A DNA stretch of 64,000 bases from Ichthyophis bannanicus (taxonomy: Eukaryota > Chordata > Amphibia > Gymnophiona > Ichthyophiidae). The notes under the pieces were generated by a model, which saw only the letters and a program-made list of their open reading frames with translations, made no database searches and was not told the origin of the DNA. The stretch spans positions 324,402,297 through 324,466,296 of the forward strand of contig CM066040.1 of NCBI GenBank assembly GCA_033557465.1. The letters are read 5' to 3'. Position numbers and translations under genes: made by a program. Positions 1-13,040 of this stretch are shown here, piece by piece; the stretch's first letter is position 1, and every line of letters starts with the position of its first letter.

Positions 1-3000
1 AATTTAATGTGGCTCTTAATCCCCTAATAGACACCTCGAAGGGGGCAGCTTCCACACCTAGACGGTACAGATTACGATTGAAACAGATGATGGAAGGGTT
101 CGAACTGGTGGATTTATCGGGAGAAGTAAACTATGGGCAGAGAGATTATTCTTTTTACTCCCCAGTACATGATGTTTATTGGTCGGACCACGCTCCAGTT
201 ACATGTAGTATAAAAATGGGGAGCCCGAGATCTGTAAAAACCTGGTGGAAATTGAATGAATCCTTATTGGAGGATAGGGAAGTAGTGCAGCAGATTAAGG
301 GAGATCTGGAAGAGTACATATTATTGAATGATATGGGTGAGTGTTCCCTGGGTATTGTTTGGGATTGCCTGAAGACTGTGATAAGGGGGAAGTTTATTGC
401 GATAGGGGCACACAGAAAAAGGTTAAAACTACATCATCAAATGGAATTGATTGCCTCTATAGTGGAGCTGGAAAAGCAATTGAAAAGGGAGTCAGGGAAT
501 GTGGGGCTGAGAACGAGGTTGAATGGATTGCGGGTGAAGTTGAATGAGTTGCATATGAATGACATCCAGTATAAACTCACAATGTTGAAACAAAAGAATT
601 TTGAATTTAACAACAAGACAGGGAGATTATTGTCCCGCAAGGTTAAAAAGATGGCAACCTGGAACACTATATTGAAAGTGAAGGGTAAAGATGGACAAAT
701 GAGGTGGGTGGGGAAAGAGATTGAGGAGAGGTTTGGTTCAGTATTACCAGGAGTTGTACTCTCCGGAAGCCCAAGTAGAGGAGGAGAGAATACAAGAGTA
801 TCTAGATAAAATCACCTTGACCCGTCTAGATAGTGAAGAGGTAGAGGAGCTTTCTCAGCCGATAGGAGAGCAGGAAGTAATGATGGTGATAAAGAGTTTG
901 AGGTCTCATAAAGCCCCTGGGATGGCTGGGTTTCCCAGTCTGTTCTATAAAATATTCGCGGGTACATTGGTAAGGCCCCTGACAAAGATGTATAATAAAT
1001 ACCTTTAATAAGGAAAGTATAATGCCAGCATCATTACGACTGGCAGGGATCAGTATACTGCACAAAGAAGGGAAGGACCCAGCGGAGTGTGATTCATACG
1101 GGCCTATCTCCCTTTTAGGCAGTGATTTAAACATTTATACAAGAGTATTAGCGAATAGGCTGCTACCTCATTTAGGGAAGTTGATACACCCGAATCAATC
1201 AGGTTTTGTGTCAGGGAGATATACCTCTGATAATATTCGTAGAGCCCTTAATTTGATATGGTATGGAGAGGGCGCAGGGGAGGAGCTTGCTCTCTTAGCA
1301 GTCGATGCTGAGAAGGCCTTTGATAGGGTGAGTTGGCCTTTTCTATTCCAGACACTGGAAAAAGTGGGGATAGTTGGGCCCTTTTTAGACTGGGTGCGGA
1401 TCCTGTACAAAGAGCTGATGGCGTGTTTAAAAATTAATGGATCAGCGACAAAGGCCTTTGAGTTACAGAGGGGGACAAGGCAAGGATGCCCGCTTTCCCC
1501 ACTATTATTCATTCTAGCCATGGAACCAATGACCCAGAGGATACGAGAACGGGGAGATATTATGGGGGAAAAAGTGGGGCAGACCCATCACAAGATATCA
1601 ATGTTTGCAGATGATGTATTTTTTATAACAGAACCGACATGGTCACTTCAAGCAATTCTGGACGAATTAACTAGATATGGGGACGTGTCTGGTTTTCGCA
1701 TGAATACCACTAAGTCTGAAATTCTAAATATAACCATTAGTAAGGAGAGGATGGAGGTTCTGAAGCAAGCGTACCCGTTTAGATGGGCAAAAGGTTTAGG
1801 GGTGCAGATTACGGCAGAGAGAATATGTTAAAAGAGAATTATGTCCCAGCTAGGAATAAAGTGTTAAGGGAATTAGAGCGATGGGGGAAGATATGAAATA
1901 TCCTGGTGGGGTAGGATTGAGTTGATAAAGATGATTTTGATATGCTGGCTCCTGTATTTATTTATGAACCTTCCGGTGGAGGTCCTTTCAGCTTTTTTAA
2001 GTAGGATACAAGACAGGCTTATGCAGTTTGTCTGGAAAGGGGGGGAGACCCAGAATGGCTAGGAACATCCTGTGTGCTAATACGAAAATGGGAGGTATGG
2101 GGATGCCACAGGTAATGAGATATTACGAGACAGCCCGGGTGAGGGCGGTGTTTGAATGGGTGTTAAGGGATCAAGTAGAGGGGGTAGTTTTGGAGGGTTA
2201 TGAGGTAGAACAGAGGAAAAGAATGACCAATATGGTCTGGCTTAAGGGTGTGGAAACTCTGATTAAGGGAAGGGACAATCCCTTCATAATGCTTACATTA
2301 CAGTACTGGAGAAAATGGCAAACAAGACGGTATGGACCTTATGGGTGTTCCAAATTTACACCATTGGTAGATAACCCCGAATTCCCATCTGGAGCACAGG
2401 ACCCAACTTTTAGGAGATGGGCCCAGAAAGGGCTGGCATATATTGGGCATTTTAAGGAAGGAGAAAATTGGGTGGAATTTGAGGACTTGCAAAGTGAATA
2501 CCAGTTACCTGAAGTGGACAGATATAGGTATTTGCAAGCAATCCATTTTTGTAAGAGGATGGGGGGAAGAGGGTTGGGGAAGAAAGGAGATATTGATGGG
2601 ATGTTTGAAGAGTGGGTGGTTAAAGGATTAATCTCCAAATTATATAAAGCGATGGAGATAGTGAATAGTGCAGAATGGGCACATAGGAAGGCATGGGAGA
2701 AGGATTTAAATAAATGCTGGGATGAAGAACAATGGGGGATAGTGTGTAAAGGCCTGTTTAAGGGGGTTCTATCTAGTAATATACTGGAACACAACTATAA
2801 AATGTTGTCTAGGTGGTATTTGACACCCCAGAGGATGCAGAGATGGCAAGGAGGGCCTGCCTTGTGTTGGAGAGAATATGGAGAACTAGGATCTTTCCTC
2901 CACATTTGGTGGGAATGTATCAAAATTCAGCCTAAGTGGGGTGAGGTGGCGAAATGGATTAGTGCGATTATGGGGAAGGATATTGCCCTGGGTCCCTGTT

Positions 3001-3565
3001 TGGCACTGCTAAATGTGGGAAGCGAAGAGGGGCAAAAGAAGGTGCAGGGGTAGTGTAGGATAATTTGTGTGGCCATGAGGCAGTTGATAGTGAGGAGGTG
3101 GAGAGAAGTAAGTACTCCCACCTTAGCAGAGGTTCAGAATAGAGTGGAACACTTATATCTGATGTATCGTCTTACGGCCCTGCGACAGAAACGGTTGATG
3201 GGCTTCCAATCAAAACGGGGTCCTTATCTTAAGTGGCGTGAGAAGGGTGAGGAAGAAAGAAAGGAAGCCCCATAGCCGTGGATAAGTTGAGGCCTCTGAC
3301 AAAGAATGACATGAAGAATTAAACAATGCATTGAAATTGGGGTTGCCTTTAACGATATGTATGTGTATGGGATTTAAGAGAGAGGGCTGATGTATGTTCA
3401 TGACAGATGGTAAAAATAAGGTGGGACAGTAAGGGGTGGGGGGGATAGAGGGGGGTGGTGGTTAGTAGGGAGGGTGGGAAGAAAGGACTAAAAACTGAAA
3501 AAAGTTGTAATGATGTGATGTGATTAACAAACAATAAATGGAAAAAAAATTAAAAAGCAAAGAAA
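1..3565 (+). mobile_element. L1-clade LINE, 5' part outside window
   Basis: A non-LTR retrotransposon read on the plus strand. It enters the window inside the endonuclease domain and ends in a short 3' UTR with AATAAA and an A-rich tail near 3530-3565. The order is endonuclease end, reverse transcriptase, then a C-terminal Cys/His motif, which is the L1 ORF2 layout. It lies downstream of the DMAP1 terminal exon, in opposite orientation. It is related to, but clearly a different family from, the L1 copy at 52068-57845. Confidence 0.9.
9..3275 (+). pseudogene. L1 ORF2 (endonuclease end, RT, C-terminal Cys motif), broken
   Basis: Remnant of the ORF2 polyprotein, which nicks target DNA and reverse-transcribes the element RNA. 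The first segment (9-809) carries the endonuclease motif WSDHAPV near residues 57-63, followed by a coiled linker typical of L1. RT pieces follow in another frame: AEKAFDRV, GTRQGCPLSPLLF and the catalytic FADD box near 1605-1616. The segment 2028-3053 ends with a CWRE...FLHIWWEC motif (about 2864-2918), the L1 C-terminal Cys/His signature. The coding frame changes around 780, 1010, 1830-2030 and 3050, so no full protein is possible. The start of the ORF is outside the window. Confidence 0.88.
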
Positions 3566-5496
3566 CAATTGCTCCTCATTTGCTTACTCCACTCTCTTTA
3601 TAGTACAGGAGCTAGGGAATGGTCAAAGAAAGGTAGCAGAAAGCAGGGTTAACACACAGTAGGAAAAACCTCTTCACACAATGCACAATTCCCCCGAGGA
3701 ACTCTCTGCTACTAGCTGCTGAGGAGTATAACTGCTTTGAAAAAGGTTTCAGGCAAATTTATGGAAGAAGGAGCAATCACAGCCTTATTTCACATACGAG
3801 TCAGAGATGTTGCTCCTAAGTCAGTGAATCCCGGAACCATGAGGGCAGACGGACAGTTCTGTTCAGGTCATTTCTTGTTGCCTGACAAATCAGGAGACTT
3901 GTGAGGGCTAAACAACTCCTTGACCTGCCCTAGTTTGACTGTTTTTATATTTTGGTTGTATTGGTGAAAAAAAGAAACAGGCAGCATTAGACTGGACACC
4001 AATATATATGTTTTAATGATCTCTTTTTGGCTCAGCATATTGTTCCTCCTCCTTTGGATCTTCAGCTCACATTGCAATAAGTCTCAAGTGGGCTATGGCA
4101 TCATAAGCTGTCACTCACAACTACCCAAGTTATGCTCCTCACCCCTTCCAAGTCACTTAGGCCAGCCATTGCAGCGAGAGTCATTGGCCAGGGGCTATGT
4201 ACCAGGACTCTCTCAAAAACCCTGCATCACAGGCTCTAAATCTAGCCACTAGGTGGTGCTGTTGAGGGGTGACAGGGGCAAACTGGCTGCGACACTGAAT
4301 CCAGGTCCTTTCCAAAGCAGCACTTTCATCTAAACTAACAGTCTGGCCTCGACTTTTTCTTTCATGTTTGCACCATTATCTATCTGGCCCCAACTTCTGT
4401 AGGCGTTTCTCATCTGGCCCCCTGTGGATTACGATTTCTCTGTGCATCACGACTGGGGCTCATGCAAGACATCAGCATCCCTATGAAAATGAGACAATGG
4501 AGCTCTGAGCCTATCTCAGCAAATGGTAAAAATTCACTGCGGGAAGAAAGCAACAAAGCAGCCCACCATTACACCTCAAGGAATTCCACATGCTGGCATC
4601 ATAACCATGCCTGGACCTAATGAAAGCAGCCTGTGAAGATCTTCCTGGCCTTCCCCACTTCTGAGAGTCTCCCTTAGCATAACATAGGCCTGGAGGAGAG
4701 CATGCAGGGCTGCACAAGCATCAAGCATGGAAAACAGAGGACAGGGCAGAAAGCTGAAAAGGACACTGCATGCATGAAATCCAAGCTTCTCCTATTCACT
4801 GGCACTCACAGTGCACAGAAACATACGCAAAAGATAAACCATTGGAAAATGACGTCTGAAAGCTAAAGCACAACACTGAGAAATCACAGTCAAGCTGTTA
4901 TCTGACAAGCAGCAGCATCTGCTCCTGGGGTCTTGTTACCCAGCTTCCAGGGTCCAGAAGGCTGGATTGCTTCTTCTGAAAACAGCGAGTCATGTTTAGG
5001 GCCTGGGATTGAGGACCAGTCAAATCAATGTTTCTTCTGTGTTTTTTGTTGATCCATCAGCTGAAGATGAGGATACTGCAACATGAATCCACTTTTTCAT
5101 TTGTGGAGTTGTGTGGAACAGAGCCAGAACATTGTTCAATGACTAGAATCTGGCATATAACAAATAGATTTCATCATTGCTGGGTTTGTGTGCAGGAGAA
5201 AAACAAACACTGAGATTTATTCTTGAAGTTGATCTATTTCCAAACTGTCCAACATCATCTTTCCTGTTCACTAGAAATACTTGGTCGGTCTCAGTGTTAC
5301 TCCAAATAGTCTGATCATGGAGCATGGAGAGGTGAACGAATGACAGAATCCTTCTTCCATTAGTCTTAAGGATGCAGTTCACACCCACACCTCTCCAGAC
5401 CATGGTAGAGGCCAAGCAGGGGTATCAGTTGCCTGCAGCTAAAACCAAGCAACACCGATGTGATGCACTGGCCCATTGTATTACGCTTGCTGGGTG
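3566..5496 (-). other. DMAP1 3' UTR and 3' flank, no other gene seen
   Basis: Sequence immediately downstream of the DMAP1 stop codon on the minus strand. It is AT-rich and non-repetitive to my eye, and holds no convincing second gene. The proximal part should be DMAP1 3' UTR and the rest intergenic flank up to the L1 tail near 3565. Confidence 0.5.
5216..5221 (-). terminator. Candidate DMAP1 polyadenylation signal
   Basis: TTTATT on the plus strand reads AATAAA on the minus strand, about 275 nt past the DMAP1 stop codon. The position suits a short 3' UTR, but the hexamer alone is weak evidence. Confidence 0.35.
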
Positions 5497-5556
5497 TCAA
5501 GGCTTCTTGACCTTCTTTATGGAAGATGAACTGGAGGCAGACTCCCGTCGCTTTCT
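5497..5556 (-). CDS. DMAP1: DMAP1 terminal coding exon
   Basis: Nineteen codons plus TGA encode the basic C-terminal tail of DMAP1: an RKRRES start, a run of serines, then KKVKKP. From memory, the human tail ends almost identically, differing at two conservative positions. The minus strand reads a TTTCAG acceptor directly before AGA. The exon begins in phase 0, matching the phase in which the exon at 29911-30194 ends. DMAP1 is a nuclear subunit of the NuA4/TIP60 and SRCAP complexes and a DNMT1 partner. The lysine/arginine tail resembles a nuclear localisation signal. The exon is only 60 nt and sits about 24.4 kb from the preceding exon, so automated annotation could miss it. Confidence 0.95.
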   Translation of the reverse strand, partial: RKRRESASSSSSIKKVKKP

Positions 5557-8500
5557 CTGAAATATGAAAAAAAGAAAAAGTAAGCTATAATTACAGAAAA
5601 GAAAAAAATCTCATCATTCCCTGAAGATCCTATGGTACAATCATGGAATGGCTATGGACACTGGAGCACAGACCCCCGAGAAGGCAGGCACTAAGGTGTA
5701 ATCATTCAACACAAACATTCAGTCGCAGAGTGATAATGGGAGAAAAATCAATGCCACGAAAATAATAATAAGAGAGCAAAGAGAAGCAGAATAAAGGAAA
5801 GGAAGGTCTTGGGCCTAAGGCCTGACCTCCGCAATGTAACAGGCTCTTGTGGCTTTTAAGAAACAAGAGTGGAGATCGAGCATGGACTTGGTCACTATAC
5901 AGCAAGAACAACACTTAGGTTTGAGGGATGTTAAGCCTGATAAAACTCAAATGCCCGTCCCCAAGAGCATCTGAAAGTAACGCTCCCTAAAAATCAAGCG
6001 CTAAACAAAGTGTTTATTGAACGGTTCAATTTTCCAGAAAGTCAATATTATATGATGCACTAACATGAAAATAACTCCTTAGCAGGTACATCCAGAACAC
6101 GAAACAAAGGACTCACATAACATGATAAAAATACACACAAAGGCCCCTTAGACATAATCTGTTGAACCTCTAGTGCAAATGCTAATGCAAGGACAGACAC
6201 AGCAGTTTGTTTAATCATGGTATTGACGGCAGCTTCCTTTAGACAGAGTCACGTCACATTCACATTGCTGTGCGCTATCTAATTCTTCCCCAGGCTATGG
6301 CTTCACAATACCGTCTGGTCTTGTTCAAATGACAGATATTACACCAGGGCAAATTATTATCAGCATTGAAAGCCACAGGAATAGGGACTGGAAGACAACA
6401 CGCGCCTACTGAACTAAAACCTGCTAAGTGAGCTTGAAACACAAAGAACTGATACTTCCCTTATTTGAAATGCAACATCTCTATCCACAAATTACTAGCA
6501 GAGACTAAGCCAAAGGCAGCTCCCCCATGCAGTGCTGAGGTTGCAGCAGACTCCTGCGTTCTGCAGGAGTCCCATTCTACCGTAAGACCTTGTTTCTATC
6601 AAGGCTGCAAAACAGAACATAATTTGCCAGGATAAAGTGAAAAGGCTTTTTTTTTGTTATCAAAACCCTTAGTGGAGTAATCTGATGAGGAACCTATTAG
6701 GGAGGAGAAAAAATTCCAAAGGGCAAGTAACCTGCAGTTAGTTCTCTACACTGCTTACAAATACTGTATACCAGCAAAGGATGCTCTAATTATGGAGACA
6801 ATTATAAATAATGCTGTCTCGGAGCATTTGGGGAAAACGAGAGCGCTGAGCACCAGGTTTAACAGAAGAGGGCTCTGGCTGTTTGCGTCTGATCGTCTTT
6901 ATCAGGACATGAAAAAAAAGAGGGAGGCAGAAAGAAACATCTTTCAGATAAGTCGCCCATTCTAATTAAGGACCTTCCTTTTGCTTTCACATCTATGCCA
7001 GGGCTGGTGCCTAGAGGCAAAATTAGAAGCTGTCTAGTTAAAAAAAAAAGAATGTTTTACATGAGAATGCGGGAATTCAAGTCACTGCTTCTCTAATAGG
7101 GAAGAAAAGAGAGAGAGAGAGAGAAACACACACACAGATAATGCAGAAAGAGAAATATAAAAATATATTTTGACTTCATCTGGAAGACAAAATTTTTTTG
7201 ATCTTAACAATGTAACTTCTAGGTTTCAAATAAGCTGCAAACCCAGAAGTCAGCGGGTGTTCAGATAAAGGCAGCTTTTAAAAGTGCAATGATTGTGACT
7301 CTGCACCAAGACTTCTTAGGCTGGGGCCTCTTCCTCAACCCGCTAATAGGCTGACTTCTGAGCTGCAGAACAAAGCTTGGCAGCGTGAGGGATTCTGGGA
7401 AAGGCGACTCATTAGCCAGCGCTGAGTGGAGTTTGAGTTTCAGAAATGAAAGAGAGCTCATATCTGAAGTATGGTACAGAACCTCTCTGCGGAACTCATC
7501 TGTTCACCTTTTGACTCCGAGGCCTAGCCAAAAGGTCTCTGTCTGGGTCGTAGGCAGAAAAATGGAAAAATGCTTTGGGGAAGATGCAATTAAGCTGTAA
7601 AACTGGTCAGCCCAATACATGCAAAACAGATGCAGATAATCTATCATAGATTGGCAAAGGCTGCCCCAGAAGTCAGGCATAAGGGTTTTATAGCCCAAGG
7701 ACCAATGGAGATGTAAATACATGTACCAGGGCCCAGTGTGTCAAGGCAGAAGCTAAATCTCGTAGATATAGATCAATCTATTCAGCTAATGGGTCAAACA
7801 TAAATCACTAGCCAGCCTAATGCCACACTTCACAATGCCGTAGCCCAACAGAGATGAAGCTTAGAATGAGATCTGTCATTGTACTGCTGGCTGCGATTCT
7901 CTCTCACGGCACCAAGGTCCTTACAGCTTTCCAAATATCCAGGTGCTAAAGTCACACTGGCTGCCATCTTCAGGGAAAGGTGGGCCTGCGTGTACTGTGA
8001 GTGGTGCTTTTTGCTGCGGGGGCCACTGAGAACCCCTCAGCATGATGTCTGGGGAGGGGGAAGAGGGAAGAAAAAGTGGAAAAAGATTGAAAAAAATTCT
8101 TACAGTGCTCGCTGCCACCTTCCCTATTTACACCACTCAGTGATGGGAGCTCTGTTCAGTGCAGAAAATCACAATCACAGATGTTTTGCCACAATTCTTC
8201 CACAACTGAAGTTCCTTTGTTCTGCCAGACTTGCAATGATGGTCACTGCTCAGCTCCTCTAGTGATGGAAAGAGCAGAGTTTGGAACCCAGGGCCTGCCA
8301 GGGTCATCAACCTCCAACTCTTTGAAGAGAGTTATTTACACAGCAGCTTGTCAAAAAGAATTGCCAAAGAAAAAAGGAAGTGTGAAGATGCAGACACAGG
8401 AGAAAGCGCACAGTGAGGTACGGGATAGAGATTCGATGGGACCAAAGAGGCAAGTGACAGCATGTGGGATAATAAGTAGCTGAAGGGAAGAGGCTGGCCA

Positions 8501-9824
8501 AGGATTTATTCTGGTGTCACTGTATACCCTGGTTCACCTCACTAACCACCAAAAAATGCAACAATGCTGGGGGGTAAGGGAAGCTTCTACTGGGGAGAAA
8601 TGCGAACAGAGCCAGCGGTCCGCAGGGGGATGATCCAAACACACGTTCACTGTCTGGGTAATTTCTGTTTCAAGGTAGTGTAAAATGGTCACAGTGTGAC
8701 TGTGCTTGACCTTTTGTCTTGGACTAATCTAATTGTGTCGTTCTTGTGTAATCACCCAGTAAAGGTCAGTGCTGTATTTAACATGGGGCCCTTTAGGTAC
8801 TGAATTTGCCTTGCAGTGAATTAACTTCATTATGTTTTTTTCAAATATGTCAAAGAGCAGGCCACTTTAACCCTTTCTGCTCTGTCTACACTCTTCACAT
8901 TCTGGGCAACTTGGGATACTAATTTCAAGCAAAGTGGTATGTGCTGAAGAGAAAGAATGTTATATCATCATCTTAGACAAGGAAAAAGAGGATTGCAGTT
9001 AAAGCCCAAAAGTACAGTAAGTGGTCTTATTGTAAGATGCTGTCACTCTCTCTCAAATAATTATTTCTTTCAAAATTAAGAGGAAGGTGGTGACGCTCTC
9101 AACACTCTCACATAGCCAGAAAGACTATGCAATCTCTTTTCAGGAAGCAAGGCCTTCAGGTGTACCAGGATTTGAGGGAGAGGGGAACAAAGGGAAAAAA
9201 TTTAGAGAGGGATCTTCATTAGAAATTGTACAAAATGGTTTGTTCATTTCCCTAGGTGTTCAGTAGAAAAAATTAAGACAAAGGCTTGGTGACCGTCTCT
9301 CCTCTACCACTGTCAGAGGACCTGCTCCCCAGTGCCCTAGACACAAGGTTTCTTTTCCTGCAGACTCCAAACCAGCAGCTGTGGGTCCTGTCTTCTCTCT
9401 TGGATTCAGATACTCGGTGTGCCCATCTTCTCAATTTCTCAGTACCAGCTTAGCCCTCCGGCGCTTGTGGTGCCATAAATGCCATCACTAATCTGTAAAA
9501 ACCTTAAGTCATCTCATGTGAAAATAGTCATCTAACAAGTTAATCAAACTTCTCATTAGACAAAATGGCATAAACAGAATACACAGCAGCTGTCTAGTAG
9601 ATGTATGGTTTATTTTCCTTGCTCACTCATGAAAGGAGAGGGACTGCTTTTCATAACTCTGAAGTGATAAGAATGCAGATTAATTATGCAAACCTCTCCC
9701 TTCATCAGTAAGCAGTCAGAATAAATCCTGCATCTAATGGACAACTATCATGCACTTGGTTTAAACACATGAAATTAACAGCAGAAGGAACTATTTTAGG
9801 TCATTTGGTCTGAATGCAAGTGCC
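5557..9824 (-). other. DMAP1 last intron, 3' portion, mostly unique sequence
   Basis: Single-copy-looking intronic DNA between the terminal exon acceptor and the 76-bp minisatellite. Apart from a short GA/CA microsatellite near 7.1 kb I see no ORF with family signatures, no RNA gene and no clear transposon. Short ORFs here look like chance. Confidence 0.6.
7107..7138. repeat. Compound (GA)n(CA)n microsatellite
   Basis: A run of about nine GA dinucleotides is followed by about five CA dinucleotides, inside the DMAP1 intron. Confidence 0.85.
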
Positions 9825-11192
9825 ACGGACTCGGCCACCGTGAAAGGCGCTTCCTTCAGCTCTTGCCACAGCGACCTCTAGCCTGTCATGCTACACAGAG
9901 ACGAACTCGGCCACTGTGAAAGGCGCTTCCTTCAGCTCTTGCCACAGCGACCTCTAGCCTGTCATGCTACACAGAGACGGACTCAGCCACTGTGAAAGGC
10001 GCTTCCTTCAGCTCTTGCCACAGCGACCTCTAGCCTGTCATGCTACACAGAGACGGACTCGGCCACCGTGAAAGGCGCTTCCTTCAGCTCTTGCCACAGC
10101 GACCTCTAGCCTGTCATGCTACACAGAGACGGGCTCGGCCACCGTGAAAGGCGCTTCCTTCAGCTCTTGCCACAGCGACCTCTAGCCTGTCATGCTACAC
10201 AGAGACGGGCTCGGCCACCGTGAAAGGCGCTTCCTTCAGCTCTTGCCACAGCGACTTCTAGCCTGTCATGCTACACAGAGACGGGTTCGGCCACTGTGAA
10301 AGGCGCTTCCTTCAGCTCTTGCCACAGCGACCTCTAGCCTGTCATGCTACACAGAGACGGGCTCGGCCACTGTGAAAGGCGTTTCCTTCAGCTCTTGCCG
10401 GAGCGACCTCTAGCCTGTCATGCTACACAGAGACGGACTCGGCCCCCGTGAAAGGCGTTTCCTTCAGCTCTTGCCACAGCGACCTCTAGCCTGTCATGCT
10501 ACACAGAGACGGACTCGGCCACTGTGAAAGGCGCTTCCTTCAGCTCTTGCCACAGCGACCTCTAGCCTGTCATGCTACACAGAGAGGGACTCGGCCACTG
10601 TGAAAGGCGCTTCCTTCAGCTCTTGCCACAGCGACCTCTAGCCTGTCATGCTACACAGAGACGGACTCGGCCACTGTGAAAGGCGCTTCCTTCAGCTCTT
10701 GCCACAGCGACCTCTAGCCTGTCATGCTACACAGAGACGGGCTCGGCCACTGTGAAAGGCGCTTCCTTCAGCTCTTGCCACAGCGACCTCTAGCCTGTCA
10801 TGCTACACAGAGACGGGCTCGGCCACTGTGAAAGGCGTTTCCTTCAGCTCTTGCCACAGAGACCTCTAGCCTGTCATGCTACACAGAAACGGGCTCGGCC
10901 ACTGTGAAAGGCGCTTCCTTCAGCTCTTGCCAGAGCGACCTCTAGCCTGTCATGCTACACAGAGACGGGCTCGGCCACTGTGAAAGGCGTTTCCTTCAGC
11001 TCTTGCCACAGCGACCTCTAGACTGTCATGCTACACAGAGACGGGCTCGGCCACTGTGAAAGGCGCTTCCTTCAGCTCTTGCCACAGCGACCTCTAGCCT
11101 GTCATGCTACACAGAGACGGGCTCGGCCACTGTGAAAGGCGCTTCCTTCAGCTCTTGCCACAGCGACCTCTAGCCTGTCATGCTACACAGAG
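9825..11192. repeat. 76-bp minisatellite, 18 units
   Basis: A head-to-tail array with a strict 76-bp period. The ACACAGAG motif closing each unit recurs at 9900, 9976 and so on to 11192, giving exactly 18 units over 1368 bp with no indel. Units differ only by scattered substitutions, such as CGGAC/CGGGC at the unit start and GCGCTTCC/GCGTTTCC. There are no unique spacers. The array is intronic in DMAP1 and ends about 85 bp before a DIRS element. I do not recognise the unit. Confidence 0.97.
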
Positions 11193-11276
11193 ATGGTAGC
11201 TGTTTTGCAATTCCAAAATTCCTTTTAAAGACGGCGAAATAAAGACTTTGTAATGCTCCTGTGAACTTTATGTAAA

Positions 11277-11638
11277 GCACAGTTACTTACCTGTAACAGG
11301 TGATCTCCGGAACAGCAGGAATTAGTCTTCACATATGGGAGACGTCGCCGACGGAGCCCGCACGGGAATGCTCCCCAGCATCCAATCAGAAAGCCTTTGG
11401 GAGCATCCCCCGCGCCTGCGCGGTGGCTTCCCGCCCTTCCTACTGCCTCTCCCCAGTTGAGTTTCATAGCTGAGCCAGAAGTAGAGGAGAGGAAGGAATA
11501 GAGAGAAAGAGATACAACTCCTAGGGGAGGTGGGCGGGTTGTGAAGACTAATTCCTGCTGTTCCGGAGATCACCTGTTACAGGTAAGTAACTGTGCTATC
11601 TCCAGGAACAAGCAGGAATGAGTCTTCACATATGGGGA
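11277..11638. repeat. DIRS A 3' terminus and internal complementary region
   Basis: A perfect 56-bp inverted repeat has arms 11277-11332 and 11541-11596. It is followed at 11597-11638 by sequence complementary to the other end of the element (about 16534-16574). This arrangement templates circularisation in the DIRS1 replication model. The intervening 210 bp hold the rest of the terminal repeat. Confidence 0.9.
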
Positions 11639-13040
11639 CTCCCAACTGAGGATGCCCAGGGGAGATCCCGTAAGCCCGGCCCAGGACGGGATGGCATTTG
11701 CCCAACCTGAATCCCCAGCATCCCCCGAGGGATGGAGCGTAGGAGTTGAGAAGAGAGGAACAGCAAAACCCAAAGACTACAGGGAGAGTAGTCATGAGAA
11801 TGCATGGAAGCATCATTAAGTTTTTAATGAATTAATGACTTAGTACCATGTAGAGCTTACCTACTGAGTTGTAGGAAGTAGGACTGTGATGGAGGTACTG
11901 TAGACGCAGTAGCGAGGTCTTCAAGAGAACTTCACCGCAGCGAGGAGGAAGTTCCAAATCCGGAAGGCCAGGAGATCCAGGAGTCAGCTGGGTCAGGAGA
12001 AGGACGGCAGGTCTTCAAGGAAGCTTTATGCAAAGCTGAGCACTCCCTTAGGAGCAGAGTCCATAACTCAGAGGACTAACAGTAGAAGACTGGCCGATCT
12101 GGATAGCCTATTCTGGAGAAGAGTAGGGGTGTACCCCGGGGCAGAAGGAGTACACAGTCTGCCCTAGCGAAGAGATAGGGAGACAAGGGTCTGAACCTCC
12201 GGGAGGAGGGCATAACTGAAAATAGAAGCTGTTGACTTCACAGCAGTAGAGTACAACCAGTCCGAGGGCCGATCTAAGGAATAGGCAGGTGGACTGGCCG
12301 GACCCCGGAGGGGGGGGGGGGGGCGTGAGTACCGGCCATTGGGAAAAAAATAGGCGGCAGAACACAGGCACTGTGGGCATCCCCCAAAATGCGCCTATCG
12401 AGCAGGTGATATCTGGCATATCTAGGCCGTTGGGCATGGAGAACGCCCCACCCCGGCACTAAAGCAGGTACGCCGAGGAACCTACCTCCATGAGCATAAC
12501 ACTGGTAAGGCGGACCTGCCAGTGATCCACAGAACGTCCACCTGGGGAGGTGGCATCAAGATCCATCTGGGAGAGGGATCTATTCCGGTGGAACAAGGGC
12601 AGATTGGCGAACGAACAGCACGGTAGCGTGAAGGACAGAGGATAGCATCAGTCCGGAAGAACACACCAGGGGGCTTGAGGCCCTATAGGTGTGCCCAGGA
12701 CCTGCATGCAGAAACTCGCCCCCCGCACTAATCGGGGGACATGAGGGCATAGTCCTTGGTAAGCATTGGGGGACTATAGCGGCTGGAAGGAAAATTCCGG
12801 TACGGGAGCAATCAGCAGGGGAATACTGGCCAAGAAGGGTTCGGGGACGTACCTAAGGGTAAGCCAGTTGACCGTGGGCCAGAGCTATCATGGAGTAGAG
12901 GTGGTCTCCCTCTACCAACGGAAGGAGAATACCTGAACCCCTGGATAAGCCCCCGAACCATTTGCCCTACTGAACAAGCCCCAGAGTAGAGCTCAATTGT
13001 AAACTTCTGGTAAGAAGGTAAATTGCAGGCAGCCGCCCAC
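11639..13040. other. Non-coding interior of DIRS A
   Basis: GC-rich sequence lying where an autonomous DIRS encodes its recombinase and reverse transcriptase. Only the first stretch, around 11641-11750 (a GGATGG..GTAGGAGTTG tract), parallels the corresponding part of element C. The rest matches nothing I can name. Short minus-strand ORFs lack RT, RNase H or recombinase motifs. A poly-G run lies at about 12310-12323. Confidence 0.6.

Noticed and set aside
9825..11192. CRISPR-like array
   Set aside because: Units are contiguous and identical in length with no unique spacers, and the surroundings are vertebrate introns; it is a minisatellite.
11277..11596. Simple hairpin or transcription terminator
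   Set aside because: The 56-bp inverted arms, with the adjacent segment complementary to the far terminus, fit the DIRS internal complementary region instead.
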